A stretch of DNA of 60,000 bases from Hydractinia symbiolongicarpus (Eukaryota; Cnidaria; Hydrozoa; Anthoathecata; Hydractiniidae), in assembly GCF_029227915.1 (NCBI RefSeq), contig NC_079884.1, positions 21,888,001 through 21,948,000 of the forward strand. Direction: 5' to 3'. The stretch's first letter is position 1, and every line of letters starts with the position of its first letter. The notes below the pieces were generated by a model, which made no database searches, was not told where the DNA came from, and saw only the letters and a list, made by a program, of their open reading frames with translations. Both the position numbers and the translations under genes were made by a program. Shown in pieces: positions 59,704 to 60,000 of this stretch.

Positions 59704-59907
59704 CTAAGAAAACCCACAACTTTTTCACGGGAACTCAGTTTTAAAAAGGGGAGTAAAAAACAACTGTTTACTTATCTTCAGTATATACCTGTTACAAACT
59801 CATCTTCAGTACCCGTTACAATATTGAAAAACAAAATAACAAACAACCGCTTTGTACATATAAAAACCTGGGCCACTGCAGAGTTAGCGAAATTATCGTC
59901 TGGGAGT

Positions 59908-59915
59908 TGACGTCA
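59908..59915. promoter_or_regulatory. CRE palindrome TGACGTCA before a start codon
   Basis: Consensus CREB/ATF site 44 bases upstream of the ATG of the gene starting at 59959, in a locally GC-richer stretch (CCCTCCCGCGAAGG). Position and composition suit a promoter-proximal element. Confidence 0.5.
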
Positions 59916-59958
59916 CAAGCCCTCCCGCGAAGGCATTTATTTACAATCGGGACACAAG

Positions 59959-60000
59959 ATGGCGACTGGCACGAAGCTTCTTCTCCAGCTAATATTTTAC
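59959..60000 (+). CDS. 5' end of a gene running off the window (MATGTKLL...)
   Basis: ATG in the context CACAAGATGGCGACTGG, which is both a strong initiation context and a YY1-type AAGATGGCG motif often found at animal start sites. The 14 codons present begin MATGTKLLLQLIFY and could be the start of a signal peptide. The CRE at 59908 and the GC-rich leader support a real 5' end. The product cannot be told from 14 codons. Confidence 0.5.
   Translation, partial: MATGTKLLLQLIFY

Overview
The window is eukaryotic and metazoan. It is strongly AT-rich, its genes are split by GT-AG introns, and it encodes animal extracellular modules: PAN/apple, EGF-like, LamG, fibrinogen-related, LDL-receptor class A (LDLa) and F5/8 type C (discoidin). 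The module repertoire, the abundance of Helitron, DIRS and Penelope-type elements, and the many (TAGC)n tracts fit a cnidarian, probably a hydrozoan. That assignment is inference; no marker in the window fixes the species.

Layout. 1-3.4 kb: no gene; two palindromic MITE-like elements. 3.47-4.80 kb (-): a two-exon gene for a small secreted four-cysteine peptide. 5-9.4 kb: repeats, including a broken LINE (7.8-8.65 kb). 9.7-10.3 kb (-): two phase-matched exons of an unidentified gene. 12.3-25.2 kb (+): the main gene, ten exons that join in frame into an 814-residue secreted mosaic protein (signal peptide, PAN, cysteine-rich EGF-like exon, a duplicated propeller-like module, LamG, fibrinogen-related C-terminus). 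26-30 kb: non-autonomous Helitrons, one an almost exact tandem. 30.2-32.8 kb and 38.8-40.9 kb (-): two tandem four-exon paralogs, both signal peptide-LDLa-F5/8C; one has a Thr/Pro mucin-like stalk and the other ends right after the discoidin domain. 42.3-43.5 kb (-): an intronless 396-residue membrane-anchored protein of unknown family with a clear TATA box. 44-51 kb: no gene, but a roughly 2.3-kb foldback element. 51.0-56.5 kb (+): a decayed DIRS-like tyrosine-recombinase retrotransposon carrying a nested, decayed Penelope-like element. 58-60 kb: duplicated paired CRE palindromes, exon-like segments on the minus strand, and on the plus strand the first codons of a gene that leaves the window.

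The recognisable genes mostly encode secreted proteins built from ligand- or carbohydrate-binding modules, as in adhesion, innate recognition or mucus and nematocyst secretions. Which of these applies cannot be told from sequence alone. All gene models were built by hand from splice signals and reading phase; none has transcript support here.
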